Shown here piece after piece: positions 1-7,352 of a stretch of DNA of 64,000 nucleotides (position 1 is its first letter; every line of letters starts with the position of its first letter). Source of the stretch: Mycoplana dimorpha. Its GTDB lineage: Bacteria > Pseudomonadota > Alphaproteobacteria > Rhizobiales > Rhizobiaceae. The stretch is from the NCBI RefSeq assembly GCF_003046475.1, contig NZ_PZZZ01000004.1, forward strand, positions 1 through 64,000, written 5' to 3'. Under the pieces are notes generated by a model. That model saw only the letters and a program-made list of their open reading frames with translations. It did not search any database and was not told where the DNA came from. A program made the position numbers and the translations under genes.

Positions 1-297
1 CAGGCAGGAATAGCACTCGCGGCATTCCGGCGTGTAGAGCGGGATGACGTGGTCGCCCTTCTTCACCGAGGTGACGCCGGGGCCGACGTCGACGACGATG
101 CCGGCGCCCTCATGGCCGAGGATCGCCGGAAACAGCCCTTCCGGATCGGCGCCCGACAGCGTGAAGTCGTCGGTATGGCAGATGCCGGTGGCCTTGACCT
201 CGATCAGCACCTCGCCGGCCCGCGGGCCCTCGAGCTGCACGGTCATCACCTCCAGCGGCTTGCCGGCGGCAACGGCGACGGCGGCGCGTACGTCCAT
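1..297 (-). CDS. adhC: S-(hydroxymethyl)glutathione dehydrogenase / class III alcohol dehydrogenase (N-terminal part)
   Basis: The gene runs off the left edge, so only the first 99 residues are visible. Family role: oxidation of the glutathione-formaldehyde adduct with NAD, a cytosolic formaldehyde detoxification step. Seen: Cys40 in TGICHTDDF (catalytic zinc ligand), the GHEGAG motif at 61-66, and Cys92, Cys95 and Cys98 starting the structural zinc cluster. The CHTDDF and PECRECYSC signatures favour class III over other zinc ADHs. The start is the ATG at 297, giving MDVRAAVAV, usual for rhizobial members. An XRE-type regulator lies just upstream on the same strand. The C-terminal half cannot be judged. 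Confidence 0.9.
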   Translation of the reverse strand, partial: MDVRAAVAVAAGKPLEVMTVQLEGPRAGEVLIEVKATGICHTDDFTLSGADPEGLFPAILGHEGAGIVVDVGPGVTSVKKGDHVIPLYTPECRECYSCL

Positions 298-377
298 GAT
301 TTTTCTCCTGTAGTTGGCAGAATCTGTTCGGCGCGGACCATTGCAGAGCCGGCGCGGTCACTCAAGCCCCGCGGCTT

Positions 378-791
378 CTAGTCATCCGTGTCGCGCTGCC
401 GCGCGGTCAGGCGCAGGATCTCGGACTCGAGCGCGGCGATCGCCTCCGCCGTCTGTTCGTGCAGGCGGCGCACCTGGTTGAGTTGTTCGAGGAGCGGGTG
501 CGTGGAGGCCTGGCTGTCGCCCTCGGGCGGCGCGTCGCCCACCCCGGCGATCAGCCAGGAAGGGGATACGCCGAGAACGCCGGCGAGCATGAACAGCGCG
601 TTGGTGCGCGGCTCGGCATGGTCGCGTTCCCAGTCGCCGACGGTCTCCACCGGAAGCCCAAGCCGGGCGGCGAGGTCCTCAAGCGACAGATCAAGCGCGT
701 CGCGTGCCCGCCAGATGCGGCCGCCGAGCGTATCGCCATCGGCATGGCCGGATCGAAAGAGGATGGTGTTGTCGTCGCCGGACTTTTCCAT
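378..791 (-). CDS. XRE-family helix-turn-helix transcriptional regulator
   Basis: A 137-residue protein with one HTH_3/Cro-CI type DNA-binding domain at about residues 20-75 (LSLEDLAARLGLPVETVGDWE contains the recognition helix region). A short C-terminal coiled coil lies at about 97-132, rich in Leu, Ile and Glu, and probably serves dimerisation. There is no enzymatic or ligand domain. It lies about 80 bases upstream of the ADH gene on the same strand, so it could be co-transcribed with or regulate it, but no operator is recognisable. Targets unknown. The family assignment is firm; the biological role is not. Confidence 0.82.
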   Translation of the reverse strand: MEKSGDDNTILFRSGHADGDTLGGRIWRARDALDLSLEDLAARLGLPVETVGDWERDHAEPRTNALFMLAGVLGVSPSWLIAGVGDAPPEGDSQASTHPLLEQLNQVRRLHEQTAEAIAALESEILRLTARQRDTDD

Positions 792-992
792 GTCGGCCCC
801 CTTATCACCGGACGGAGATTAGCCGCCCGTCAGCCGCATGGCTGCTCCAATTGCGCCGCCCATCGCCGCAGGAGGGGCGCCCCGTCCGGGACCTGTTCGT
901 ATCGCCCTCGGGCGTCAGTCTGGCCGACCGCATGCGAACGGCACGCGCTCCGCGGCCAGTGTCGTGAGAGCGCACTTTTCTTCAGGCATCTG

Positions 993-1706
993 TTAGCGGT
1001 CCCCCACCGGACCAAACACCTGCTCGAATGCGCTCTTGAGCCGCACGTCGACGTCGCTCATCATCACCGGCAGGCCGAGATCGACCAGGCTGGTGACGCC
1101 GTAGCCGCGAATCCCGCAGGGGACGATGCCGCCGAAGTGGTCGAGGTCCGGATCGACGTTCAATGACAGTCCGTGGAAGCTGACCCAGCGGCGCAGCCGG
1201 ATGCCGATCGCGGCGATCTTGTCTTCGGCCGGCGAGCCGTCCGGCAGCGGCGGCCGCTCCGGTCGCTGCACCCACACGCCGACCCGGTCCTCGCGGCGCT
1301 CGCCCCTGACGTTCATCTCCGCCAGCGTCGCGATGACGACGTCCTCCAGCGCCGCTACGAAGGCCCGCACGTCCTGGCGGCGGCGCTTCAGGTCCAGCAT
1401 CACATAGACGACGCGCTGGCCGGGGCCGTGATAGGTGTATTCGCCGCCGCGCCCGGTCTGGAACACCGGAAAGCGATCCGGATCGACCAGGTCCGCGGCA
1501 TCGGCCCTGGTGCCGGCCGTGTAGAGCGGCGGATGTTCGACAAGCCAGACGAGTTCGTCGGCCTCGCCTGCGGCAATCGCCGCGGCTTCGCGTTCCATGG
1601 TCTCCACGGCGGCATCGTAAGGGGTGAGGCCGGGTTCGATCCGCCAGCGCGCCGGCCGCGAACCGGGAGCGGCGAACATCGACCTTTGAAGTTCAGCGCG
1701 TTGCAT
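993..1706 (-). CDS. lipB: Octanoyltransferase (lipoyl(octanoyl) transferase)
   Basis: A 237-residue LipB. The family transfers octanoate from octanoyl-ACP to lipoyl domains of E2 and GcvH, the first step of lipoate synthesis, in the cytosol. Seen: [12 protein letters not shown] at 86-97, catalytic Lys163 in [11 protein letters not shown], and catalytic Cys197 in [10 protein letters not shown]. The start is the ATG at 1706, preceded by AAAAAGGACGC; a longer reading to 1889 has no ribosome-binding site. A perfect inverted repeat (1719-1736) sits next to the start. The partner lipA (51247) and the lipoylated pdhB and pdhC products are encoded later in the window. Confidence 0.96.
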   Translation of the reverse strand: MQRAELQRSMFAAPGSRPARWRIEPGLTPYDAAVETMEREAAAIAAGEADELVWLVEHPPLYTAGTRADAADLVDPDRFPVFQTGRGGEYTYHGPGQRVVYVMLDLKRRRQDVRAFVAALEDVVIATLAEMNVRGERREDRVGVWVQRPERPPLPDGSPAEDKIAAIGIRLRRWVSFHGLSLNVDPDLDHFGGIVPCGIRGYGVTSLVDLGLPVMMSDVDVRLKSAFEQVFGPVGDR

Positions 1707-1718
1707 GATGCGTCCTTT

Positions 1719-1742
1719 TTGGCATCTCTTTGCCAATATAGG
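1719..1742 (-). promoter_or_regulatory. Putative lipB operator overlapping a -10 box
   Basis: On the lipB strand a CTATAT -10-like hexamer (1742-1737) is followed at once by the perfect inverted repeat TTGGCA-N6-TGCCAA (1719-1736), then the lipB ribosome-binding site. The repeat would straddle the transcription start, a good place for a repressor. The regulator is unknown. The -35 is not convincing. Confidence 0.4.
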
Positions 1743-1834
1743 CGGGCCAACGCAAGGATTTGAGGGGTTAAAGCGGCTGTTCACAGGGCCTGGCGAAATT
1801 GTTGTTTTTCTCGTCAGATTTCTGTTGCGATGGC

Positions 1835-1863
1835 CTTGTGCACCCAAAAGGCTTTTGCTACAT
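1835..1863 (+). promoter_or_regulatory. Predicted housekeeping promoter of tRNA-Leu
   Basis: CTTGTG (1835-1840), a 17-base spacer, then CTACAT (1858-1863). This fits the rhizobial sigma-70 pattern CTTGAC-N17-CTATAT and lies about 37 bases before the tRNA. Confidence 0.6.
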
Positions 1864-1899
1864 GCAGCCCCGCCGGCGCAAATCGGCACCTACCACGAT

Positions 1900-1984
1900 G
1901 CGGTCGTGGCGGAATTGGTAGACGCGCAGCGTTGAGGTCGCTGTGGGGCAACCCGTGGAAGTTCGAGTCTTCTCGACCGCACCA
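1900..1984 (+). tRNA. tRNA-Leu (anticodon GAG)
   Basis: An 85-nt class II tRNA. The acceptor stem GCGGTCG (1900-1906) pairs with CGACCGC (1974-1980) and is followed by an encoded ACCA. The anticodon stem CAGCG/CGCTG holds the loop TTGAGGT with anticodon GAG. A variable arm (TGGGGCAACCCG region) and a T arm with GTTCGAGTC are present. A promoter precedes it and a tetraloop terminator follows. No integrase or duplicated 3' end was seen nearby, so there is no sign that it serves as an attachment site. Confidence 0.97.
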
Positions 1985-1992
1985 TCTAAAGA

Positions 1993-2015
1993 AACCCGCT
2001 TCGGCGGGTTTTTTT
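1993..2015 (+). terminator. Rho-independent terminator of tRNA-Leu
   Basis: AACCCGC (1993-1999), TTCG tetraloop, GCGGGTT, then a run of T ending at 2015. It is a textbook intrinsic terminator directly behind the tRNA. Confidence 0.95.
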
Positions 2016-2246
2016 GATTCTCCGTCCAAGTCTCTAATTTGATTGCGATGATGCGCCCCGGCCTTGTTGCCGCCACGCCGCGGCGGCGTCGCGTCGGCGG
2101 TGCGGCACCGTCAGGCAGCTCTTATGTCGGCCTGCTTTGAAGACGTTACAGAATGCGTTGCCTCGCCGCAGCACTGCAGCCGTTGCGGGTGAGGGGCGGC
2201 TTGGTTGGCCCGTCAGAGTGAACCCTAGATATGGCCCGGGCACGCA

Positions 2247-2744
2247 TCAGCCCTTGTCGAGCTTCCTGTACTTCCTCACCGTTCTGTCCCGCTGCAGCCG
2301 CGACAGGCGGTCGAGCCAGAAGATGCCGTCGATCTGGTCGATTTCGTGCTGCAGGCAGACGGCCAGCAGGCCTTCGGCCTGTTCGACGTGCGGATTGCCG
2401 GAAAGGTCCTGGAAACGCAATCTGACGGTTCCGGGGCGTTCGACCTCGGCGGTCACGCCCGGCATGGACACGCTGCCTTCCGGGTTCCGCTGCGTCTCCG
2501 TCGACGTCCATTCGATGGCCGGATTGACGTAGATCCGGGACGATGTAGGCCCGTCGAGTTCGATGACGACTAGACGGACCAGGTGGCCGATGTGGGCCGC
2601 TGTGATGCCGATGCCGGGCGCGGCGCGCATCGTAGCGGCAAGGTCGGCGGCGAGTACGGCCAGTTCGCTGTCGAATTGGGTCACCGGCTCACAGCGCGTC
2701 CGAAGCCGTTCATCTGGAAAGCGTAAAATGGGGCGTATCGGCAT
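2247..2744 (-). CDS. Peptide deformylase-like protein with substituted metal-site residues
   Basis: A 165-residue protein clearly in the peptide deformylase family (removal of the N-formyl group from new proteins). All three signature motifs are changed. Motif 1 reads GIGITAAH (44-51) instead of GxGxAAxQ, so the catalytic Gln is His51. Motif 2 reads EGSVS (89-93) instead of EGCxS, so the metal-ligand Cys is Ser91. Motif 3 reads HEIDQ (133-137) instead of HExDH, so the third ligand is Gln137. Only His133 and Glu134 remain. The length is near normal and the frame intact, so this is not simple decay. Start chosen at MPIRPILRFPD, the usual Def start. It is probably a paralogue; a functional def should be elsewhere in the genome. 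Residual function unknown. Confidence 0.85.
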   Translation of the reverse strand: MPIRPILRFPDERLRTRCEPVTQFDSELAVLAADLAATMRAAPGIGITAAHIGHLVRLVVIELDGPTSSRIYVNPAIEWTSTETQRNPEGSVSMPGVTAEVERPGTVRLRFQDLSGNPHVEQAEGLLAVCLQHEIDQIDGIFWLDRLSRLQRDRTVRKYRKLDKG

Positions 2745-3041
2745 CGGTCCAATCCTCGAGGGCTCGCGCCGACGTCCTAGCGGTTCCAGGGGCGATTGCA
2801 CAGTCGCCATTCGGTCATGGCGCGCGGCGCCGGCTCGTTCCATTGCGCAACAGTTGGAAGAATTTGCCGTCCGGATACATGGATTTGCCGCGACTGGCGA
2901 TGGACCCGGGTGATGCTTTCAGTTAGCAGGGAACCGGGCGGCACGGCGGACGAGCGGCGGTTGCCCGTAAGCGGCACGGCAATCTTATTCTTATTCCCGC
3001 TCGCGCCATGCGAGTGGTCCTTGGGTTCGAGGAGCGCGCGG
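2745..3041. other. Divergent intergenic region between the deformylase-like gene and mgtE
   Basis: 297 bases that must hold the promoters of both flanking genes. I looked for a magnesium (M-box type) leader ahead of mgtE and could not recognise one. An AT-richer patch (CAATCTTATTCTTATTCCC, about 2980-2998) lies 45 bases before the mgtE start. No conserved gene is seen. Confidence 0.5.
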
Positions 3042-4472
3042 ATGAGCGACACTGGCGAAGACGATCGCGAGCGCGCCCCGGCGGCCGAGACGGCCGTATT
3101 CGACGGCGGCGACATCTACGCGCCCGACGGATCGGTGCGCTCCGACTTCCTCATGCATGTCGGCGCGGCGATCGCCGACCGCGATCTTCTGTTCCTGCGC
3201 CGCCACGTCGCCCACCTGCACGAATCGGAAATGGGCGACCTGCTCGAGGCGATCCAGCCGGAGCAGCGCCGCGCGCTCGTGTCGCTGCTCGGCGCCGACT
3301 TCGATCTTGCCGCGCTGACCGAGGTCGACGAGGCGATCCGCCTCGACATCGTCGAGCATCTGCCGAACGAACAGATCGCAGCTGCCATCGGCGGGATGGA
3401 ATCCGACGATGCCGTCTACATCCTCGAGGACCTCGACCACGCCGACCAGGAGGAGATTCTCTCCAAACTGCCGTTCACCGAGCGGATCCGTCTCCGGCGC
3501 GCCCTGGACTACCCGGAAGACACCGCCGGCCGGCGCATGCGCTCGGAATTTGTCGCGGTGCCGCCGTTCTGGACGATCGGCCAGACGATCGACTACATGC
3601 GCGAGGACGAGGACCTGCCGGACAGCTTCACCGAGATCTTCGTCATCGACCCGACCTTCCGGCTGCTCGGCGTCGTCGACCTCGACCGGGTGCTGCGCTC
3701 GAAGCGCGACATCAAGGTCGAAACGGTGATGCGCCAGACCAGCCATCCGATTCCGGCCCTGATGGACCAGGAGGAGGCGGCGCAGCTCTTCGAGCAGTAC
3801 GACCTTCTCTCCGCCGCCGTCGTCGACGAGAACGGCCGGCTGGTCGGCGTGCTGACGATCGACGACGTGGTCGACGTGATCCAGGAGGAGGCCGAGGAGG
3901 ACCTGATGCGCCTCGGCGGCGTCGGTGACGAAGAACTCTCCGACACCGTGCTCGAGACCTCGCGCTCGCGCGTGCCGTGGCTGCTCGTCAACCTGTTCAC
4001 AGCTGCCATCGCCGCCTCGGTGATCTCGCTCTTCGAGACGACGATCGAGGAGATCGTGGCACTGGCGATCCTGATGCCGATCGTCGCCGGCATGGGCGGA
4101 AACGCCGGGTCGCAGACGATGACCGTGACGGTGCGCGCGCTTGCGACCCGCAACCTCGACATCCACAACGCCTGGCGTGTCGTGCGCCGCGAGGCGGGCG
4201 TCGGTTTGTTGAACGGCATGCTGCTGGGGACGTTGATCGGCTGCGTCGCCGGGCTCTGGTTCCATAGCGCCGATATCGGCGGCATCATCGCAACGGCCAT
4301 GCTGATCAACATGATGGCGGCCGCGCTCGCCGGCATCCTCATACCGCTGCTGCTGGACAGGGTCGGGGCCGACCCGGCGGTGTCCTCGGCGGTGTTCGTC
4401 ACGGCCGTGACGGACACGACCGGTTTCTTCTCGTTCCTCGGCCTTGCGACCTGGTGGTTCGCGATCAGGTGA
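3042..4472 (+). CDS. mgtE: Magnesium transporter MgtE
   Basis: A 476-residue inner-membrane Mg2+ channel. Domains in order: acidic MgtE_N superhelix (about 40-160), tandem CBS domains (about 165-285) that sense cytosolic magnesium, then five transmembrane helices (about 312-475). The pore signatures MGGNAGSQ (351-358) and AVTDTTGFF (455-463) are present; Asp458 matches the pore aspartate described for MgtE. The start is the ATG at 3042 after GAGGAGCGCGCGG; an in-frame extension back to 2796 lacks family similarity. The next gene is an independent MerR regulator. Confidence 0.95.
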   Translation: MSDTGEDDRERAPAAETAVFDGGDIYAPDGSVRSDFLMHVGAAIADRDLLFLRRHVAHLHESEMGDLLEAIQPEQRRALVSLLGADFDLAALTEVDEAIRLDIVEHLPNEQIAAAIGGMESDDAVYILEDLDHADQEEILSKLPFTERIRLRRALDYPEDTAGRRMRSEFVAVPPFWTIGQTIDYMREDEDLPDSFTEIFVIDPTFRLLGVVDLDRVLRSKRDIKVETVMRQTSHPIPALMDQEEAAQLFEQYDLLSAAVVDENGRLVGVLTIDDVVDVIQEEAEEDLMRLGGVGDEELSDTVLETSRSRVPWLLVNLFTAAIAASVISLFETTIEEIVALAILMPIVAGMGGNAGSQTMTVTVRALATRNLDIHNAWRVVRREAGVGLLNGMLLGTLIGCVAGLWFHSADIGGIIATAMLINMMAAALAGILIPLLLDRVGADPAVSSAVFVTAVTDTTGFFSFLGLATWWFAIR

Positions 4473-4483
4473 TCGGCAAAAAA

Positions 4484-4520
4484 ATTGACTTTCACGTAAA
4501 AGTTAATAAAATTTACGGTC
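4484..4520 (+). promoter_or_regulatory. Putative operator/promoter of the MerR-type gene
   Basis: An AT-rich stretch with TTGACT as a possible -35 and the imperfect palindrome TTGACTTT-CACGTAAA, then AAAATT as a weak -10. The ACGTAAA half-site resembles that described for LiuR-type MerR regulators. An autoregulatory site is inferred. Confidence 0.35.
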
Positions 4521-4541
4521 GATCATATCTTCGGAGCCTGC

Positions 4542-4928
4542 GTGGATAAGTACTACACCATAACCGAACTCACCCGCGAATTCGGCGTCTCGACGCGCAC
4601 CCTGCGGTTCTACGAGGACGAAGGGCTGATCCACCCCGAGCGGCGCGGCCGCACCCGCCTGTTCCGGGCGGCCGACCGGCACCTGATCAAGGAGATCCTG
4701 CGCGGCCGCCGCATCGGTTTCACCATTTCCGAGATCCGCGAGATCATTCAGGTCTACAAGGATCCGCCCGGCGAAATGGGCCAGCTGCAGCTGCTGATGC
4801 GCAAGGTCGGCGAGAAGCGCGACGAACTGCGGCAGAAGCGCCGCGACATCGACGAGACATTGGCCGAGCTCGACAATGTCGAGGAAGCCTGCCTGACGCG
4901 GCTTGCGGAGATCGGGGTAGGGACCTGA
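4542..4928 (+). CDS. MerR-family transcriptional regulator
   Basis: A 128-residue protein with GTG start. The N-terminal MerR winged helix (YYTITELTREFGVSTRTLRFYEDEGL, residues 4-29) is followed by a long dimerisation coiled coil (about 75-118). There are no metal-binding cysteines like those of MerR or CueR; the only Cys is near the end. The overall form and the ACGTAAA-bearing leader resemble regulators of the LiuR group, which control branched-chain amino acid or acyl-CoA catabolism. No such catabolic gene is next to it here: the following gene is a convergent membrane protein. Family assignment firm, regulon inferred. Confidence 0.85.
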   Translation: MDKYYTITELTREFGVSTRTLRFYEDEGLIHPERRGRTRLFRAADRHLIKEILRGRRIGFTISEIREIIQVYKDPPGEMGQLQLLMRKVGEKRDELRQKRRDIDETLAELDNVEEACLTRLAEIGVGT

Positions 4929-4947
4929 CAGGCCCTGCCGCTCCCGG

Positions 4948-5961
4948 CTATTCGCTTGAACCCGGGCCGGATTGTGCATCGGCCGTGCATTGCCGCGAGA
5001 TGGCGGCAATGCGTGGGTCGCTGCCTGCCTTAATCGTGCCGTCGTTGAGGCCGTCGAACAAGTTTTGATCCAAAAGCTGATCGAGCGCGCAGTCGCAGAA
5101 GGAGCGGCAGAACGCGGCGCTCATCTCTGCGCCGCACGCGGCAACGCAGCTCTGGCGGTAGCTGACCACCGGGTCCGGCCTTTCGGGCGGCATGACGATC
5201 GTGAACAGATAGACCAGGGCGATCAGGATCGGCTGGTGCAGCAGGTAGACGGCGAGGCTGTGGCGTCCGCCGGTGGCAAGCAGCGACATCATCCGGCTCT
5301 CAGTCGCCGGTTTCGCGGGGCTCCGGACAGCAGCACTCTGCGACAGGTAGAGCCGGCAGGCGGCCACGCCGAGAAGGAAGGCGCCGAACCAGGGCAGCAG
5401 GGGCACGTAGTCGTTCGAGCGCGGCAACGTCTGGGAGAGTCCCACCCACCATAGCGCCGGCTGATCGAAGAACGGAGAGCGCAGCCAGTGCGGCGCGACG
5501 AAGGCAGCGGCCGAGCACAACAGGATCACAGCGACCGGCACCCGCAGGAACAGCAGACCAATCACGCTCGCGGCGGCGATCAGGTGCAGGATGCCGAAGA
5601 AGATGAAGCTCTCCGGAAACGCGAAGTAGGTGGCGACGGTAATCAGAAGGGCGGCCGCGGCGATCCGGGCAAAGCGCAGAAAGAAGGGTTGCCAGCGGAT
5701 ATCGACGCGATGGCCGAGGACGAGGCTGAAGCCGGCGAGGAAGATGAAGGTGCCGGCGATCAGGCGGGCAAAGATCTTCCAGCCGCCCATGGCCGCCGTT
5801 CCCGGCGCGAGATAGCCGAAAAAGTCGAGATCCCACGTGAAGTGATAGATCGCCATGGCAACCAGTGCCAGCCCGCGCGCCGCGTCGAGCCAGACCAGGC
5901 GCTTTGCCGCAATGGTGCCGGTGCCTTCGTGGCCGGCGGTGCCTATCGTTTCTGTTGTCAT
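4948..5961 (-). CDS. DUF1624 / heparan-alpha-glucosaminide acetyltransferase-like membrane protein with Cys-rich tail
   Basis: A 337-residue polytopic inner-membrane protein. The start region RLVWLDAARGLALVAMAIYHF (split here as RLVWLDAARG and LALVAMAIYH, 21-40) is the hallmark of the DUF1624 acyltransferase-like family. About eight hydrophobic segments lie between 28 and 256. HSLAVYLLHQPILI at about 234-247 is the conserved last helix. After the final helix comes a soluble tail with cysteines at 272, 276, 285, 289, 291 and 325, forming two CX3C pairs. Family members are thought to acylate cell-surface glycans or lipids; substrate unknown. Convergent with the MerR gene. Confidence 0.8.
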   Translation of the reverse strand: MTTETIGTAGHEGTGTIAAKRLVWLDAARGLALVAMAIYHFTWDLDFFGYLAPGTAAMGGWKIFARLIAGTFIFLAGFSLVLGHRVDIRWQPFFLRFARIAAAALLITVATYFAFPESFIFFGILHLIAAASVIGLLFLRVPVAVILLCSAAAFVAPHWLRSPFFDQPALWWVGLSQTLPRSNDYVPLLPWFGAFLLGVAACRLYLSQSAAVRSPAKPATESRMMSLLATGGRHSLAVYLLHQPILIALVYLFTIVMPPERPDPVVSYRQSCVAACGAEMSAAFCRSFCDCALDQLLDQNLFDGLNDGTIKAGSDPRIAAISRQCTADAQSGPGSSE

Positions 5962-6037
5962 GTTTCAGCTTGCAGCGAATCGTTCAGGTCGACTTTCGGG
6001 CGCGACCTTGTGCCGGGCAGATGGCTTAATGGTGGCG

Positions 6038-6727
6038 CTATCCGACGCTCTCGAGAACCGTGCGCCGGGCTTCCGAGTAGAACTGGCGCCGGACGAGCAC
6101 GAAGATGATGAAGACGGTGGATACCATGAACAGGTAGGGACTGACGAACCAGCCGAGATATCCGATCGACAGGAAGATGGCGCGCAGGCCGGCGTTGAAG
6201 TGGCCGGCCGCCAGGATGTTCATGCGGATGACCCGCTCGCAGGCGCGTTCCGCACCCGCCGGATCCTTGTGGACGTCGCCGGCCATCGGCACGGCGCCGA
6301 GCAGGATCGTGCAATAGTTGAACAGCCGGTACGACCAGCCGAACTTGAAGAACGAGTAGCCAAAGATGCAGGCCAGGCCGCCGACCTTCATCTCGAACCC
6401 GGCGCGCCCCGCCTGGAAGACGCTTGGCAGGTCGCCGAAGATCATGAAGACCTTTTCGGTGGCGCCGAGCAAGGCAAAGCAGCCGCCGAGCGCGAGAATC
6501 GAGGTTGATGCAAAGAACGCCGTTCCGTTCTGCAGCCCCGACATGATCTGGGTGTCGATCATGCGCAGGTCGCGCTTCATGGCGTTGCGGATCCAGACGG
6601 CGCGCTGGATGTTCATCGCCCGCGTCAGGCTCACCCGCGAGCCCAGATGCCGTTTGTCCGTGATCCAGGCATAGGCCAGCCACAGGACAAGAAAGACGGC
6701 GAAGGCGATCGGATCGGCGACTGACAT
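6038..6727 (-). CDS. DUF599 family membrane protein
   Basis: A 229-residue integral membrane protein. Hydrophobic helices occur near 5-21, 68-86, 114-132 and 187-213, with a basic loop KRHLGSRVSLTRAMNIQRAVW (25-45, given here as landmark residues K25 to W45) after the first. This matches DUF599, a family of unknown function common in rhizobia. There is no catalytic motif. It lies upstream of the DUF1624 gene on the same strand with 76 bases between, so co-transcription is possible. Confidence 0.75.
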   Translation of the reverse strand: MSVADPIAFAVFLVLWLAYAWITDKRHLGSRVSLTRAMNIQRAVWIRNAMKRDLRMIDTQIMSGLQNGTAFFASTSILALGGCFALLGATEKVFMIFGDLPSVFQAGRAGFEMKVGGLACIFGYSFFKFGWSYRLFNYCTILLGAVPMAGDVHKDPAGAERACERVIRMNILAAGHFNAGLRAIFLSIGYLGWFVSPYLFMVSTVFIIFVLVRRQFYSEARRTVLESVG

Positions 6728-7015
6728 GACCGCAGGTTTGCCACGGTTTGCCTGATTTGCAAACCGGTTCCGGCCGCGCTTCAGGGAGTTGTTTACCGTT
6801 TGGGCGGAACTGTGATCTCCGGCCGCGGCTCAACTGACTGTCCCATCTAGCAAATGTTTGACAGCACAGCATATTCCCGTGATCTCGACCGGCCGTCTCG
6901 GGTGGCTGCCTTGTTTTCGCCTTTTTCGGTGATTGCCTTTTCAGATTTGATTCACTATTGGGAGGCTTGCTGTCGACGAGCTCCTGCCGGTGCAGGGCTC
7001 TTAATCGAGGAAGTC
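6728..7015. other. Intergenic region ahead of DUF599 gene and small membrane ORF
   Basis: 288 bases containing the divergent upstream regions of the minus-strand DUF599 gene and the small plus-strand ORF at 7016. I see no RNA gene, repeat or clear promoter. An upstream in-frame extension of the small ORF (from 6854) looks non-coding. Confidence 0.4.
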
Positions 7016-7117
7016 ATGGATAGTACTGCTCAGAAGTCCTGCTGGGGTGTCACCCTTCGCATCGTCCTGGGTTTTGCCGGCGTTCTTGCCCTGCTGTATC
7101 TCGTAAACGGCGCCTGA
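7016..7117 (+). CDS. Small single-pass membrane protein (33 residues)
   Basis: The ATG at 7016 is preceded by GAGGAAGTC, a good ribosome-binding site. The 33-residue product has a polar N-terminus (MDSTAQKSCWG) and one hydrophobic segment (TLRIVLGFAGVLALLYLV, about 13-30) ending in NGA. No family was recognised. It stands alone, 235 bases before sdaA. The support is the ribosome-binding site plus one clean transmembrane segment; expression is unproven. Confidence 0.5.
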   Translation: MDSTAQKSCWGVTLRIVLGFAGVLALLYLVNGA

Positions 7118-7352
7118 CGGCGCGAGTGATCAGGTGAGCGCGGCGCCCTGCCGCGACACCTCCGGCAGCCCACTGTGATGCAATGTCGCTGGGGCATCAT
7201 ACCATGTCGGGGCGTCACCGTGCTCGGTGGGTGCAATGACCTAAGGTTCACCCTACATACGGCTGAGCCGCCGTTCCTGGCCCTGAGCCACGCGCGGCAA
7301 GGCACATGATCGGCCGCGACCGCTGCCGGTCTGCATCGGATGGGTTCCAGGC

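Noticed and set aside
1719-1734. Possible sigma-54 promoter TGGCAT...TTGCC
   Set aside because: The GG-to-GC distance is one base too short for a -24/-12 promoter; the sequence is better explained as a palindrome.
1900-2246. tRNA-Leu as an integration site for a genomic island
   Set aside because: No integrase and no repeat of the tRNA 3' end was found; the following genes look ancestral.
2745-3041. Magnesium riboswitch ahead of mgtE
   Set aside because: I could not recognise the conserved M-box core or a regulatory terminator.
7118-7352. Glycine or other riboswitch ahead of sdaA
   Set aside because: The conserved glycine aptamer core is not visible and there is no terminator-like switch.
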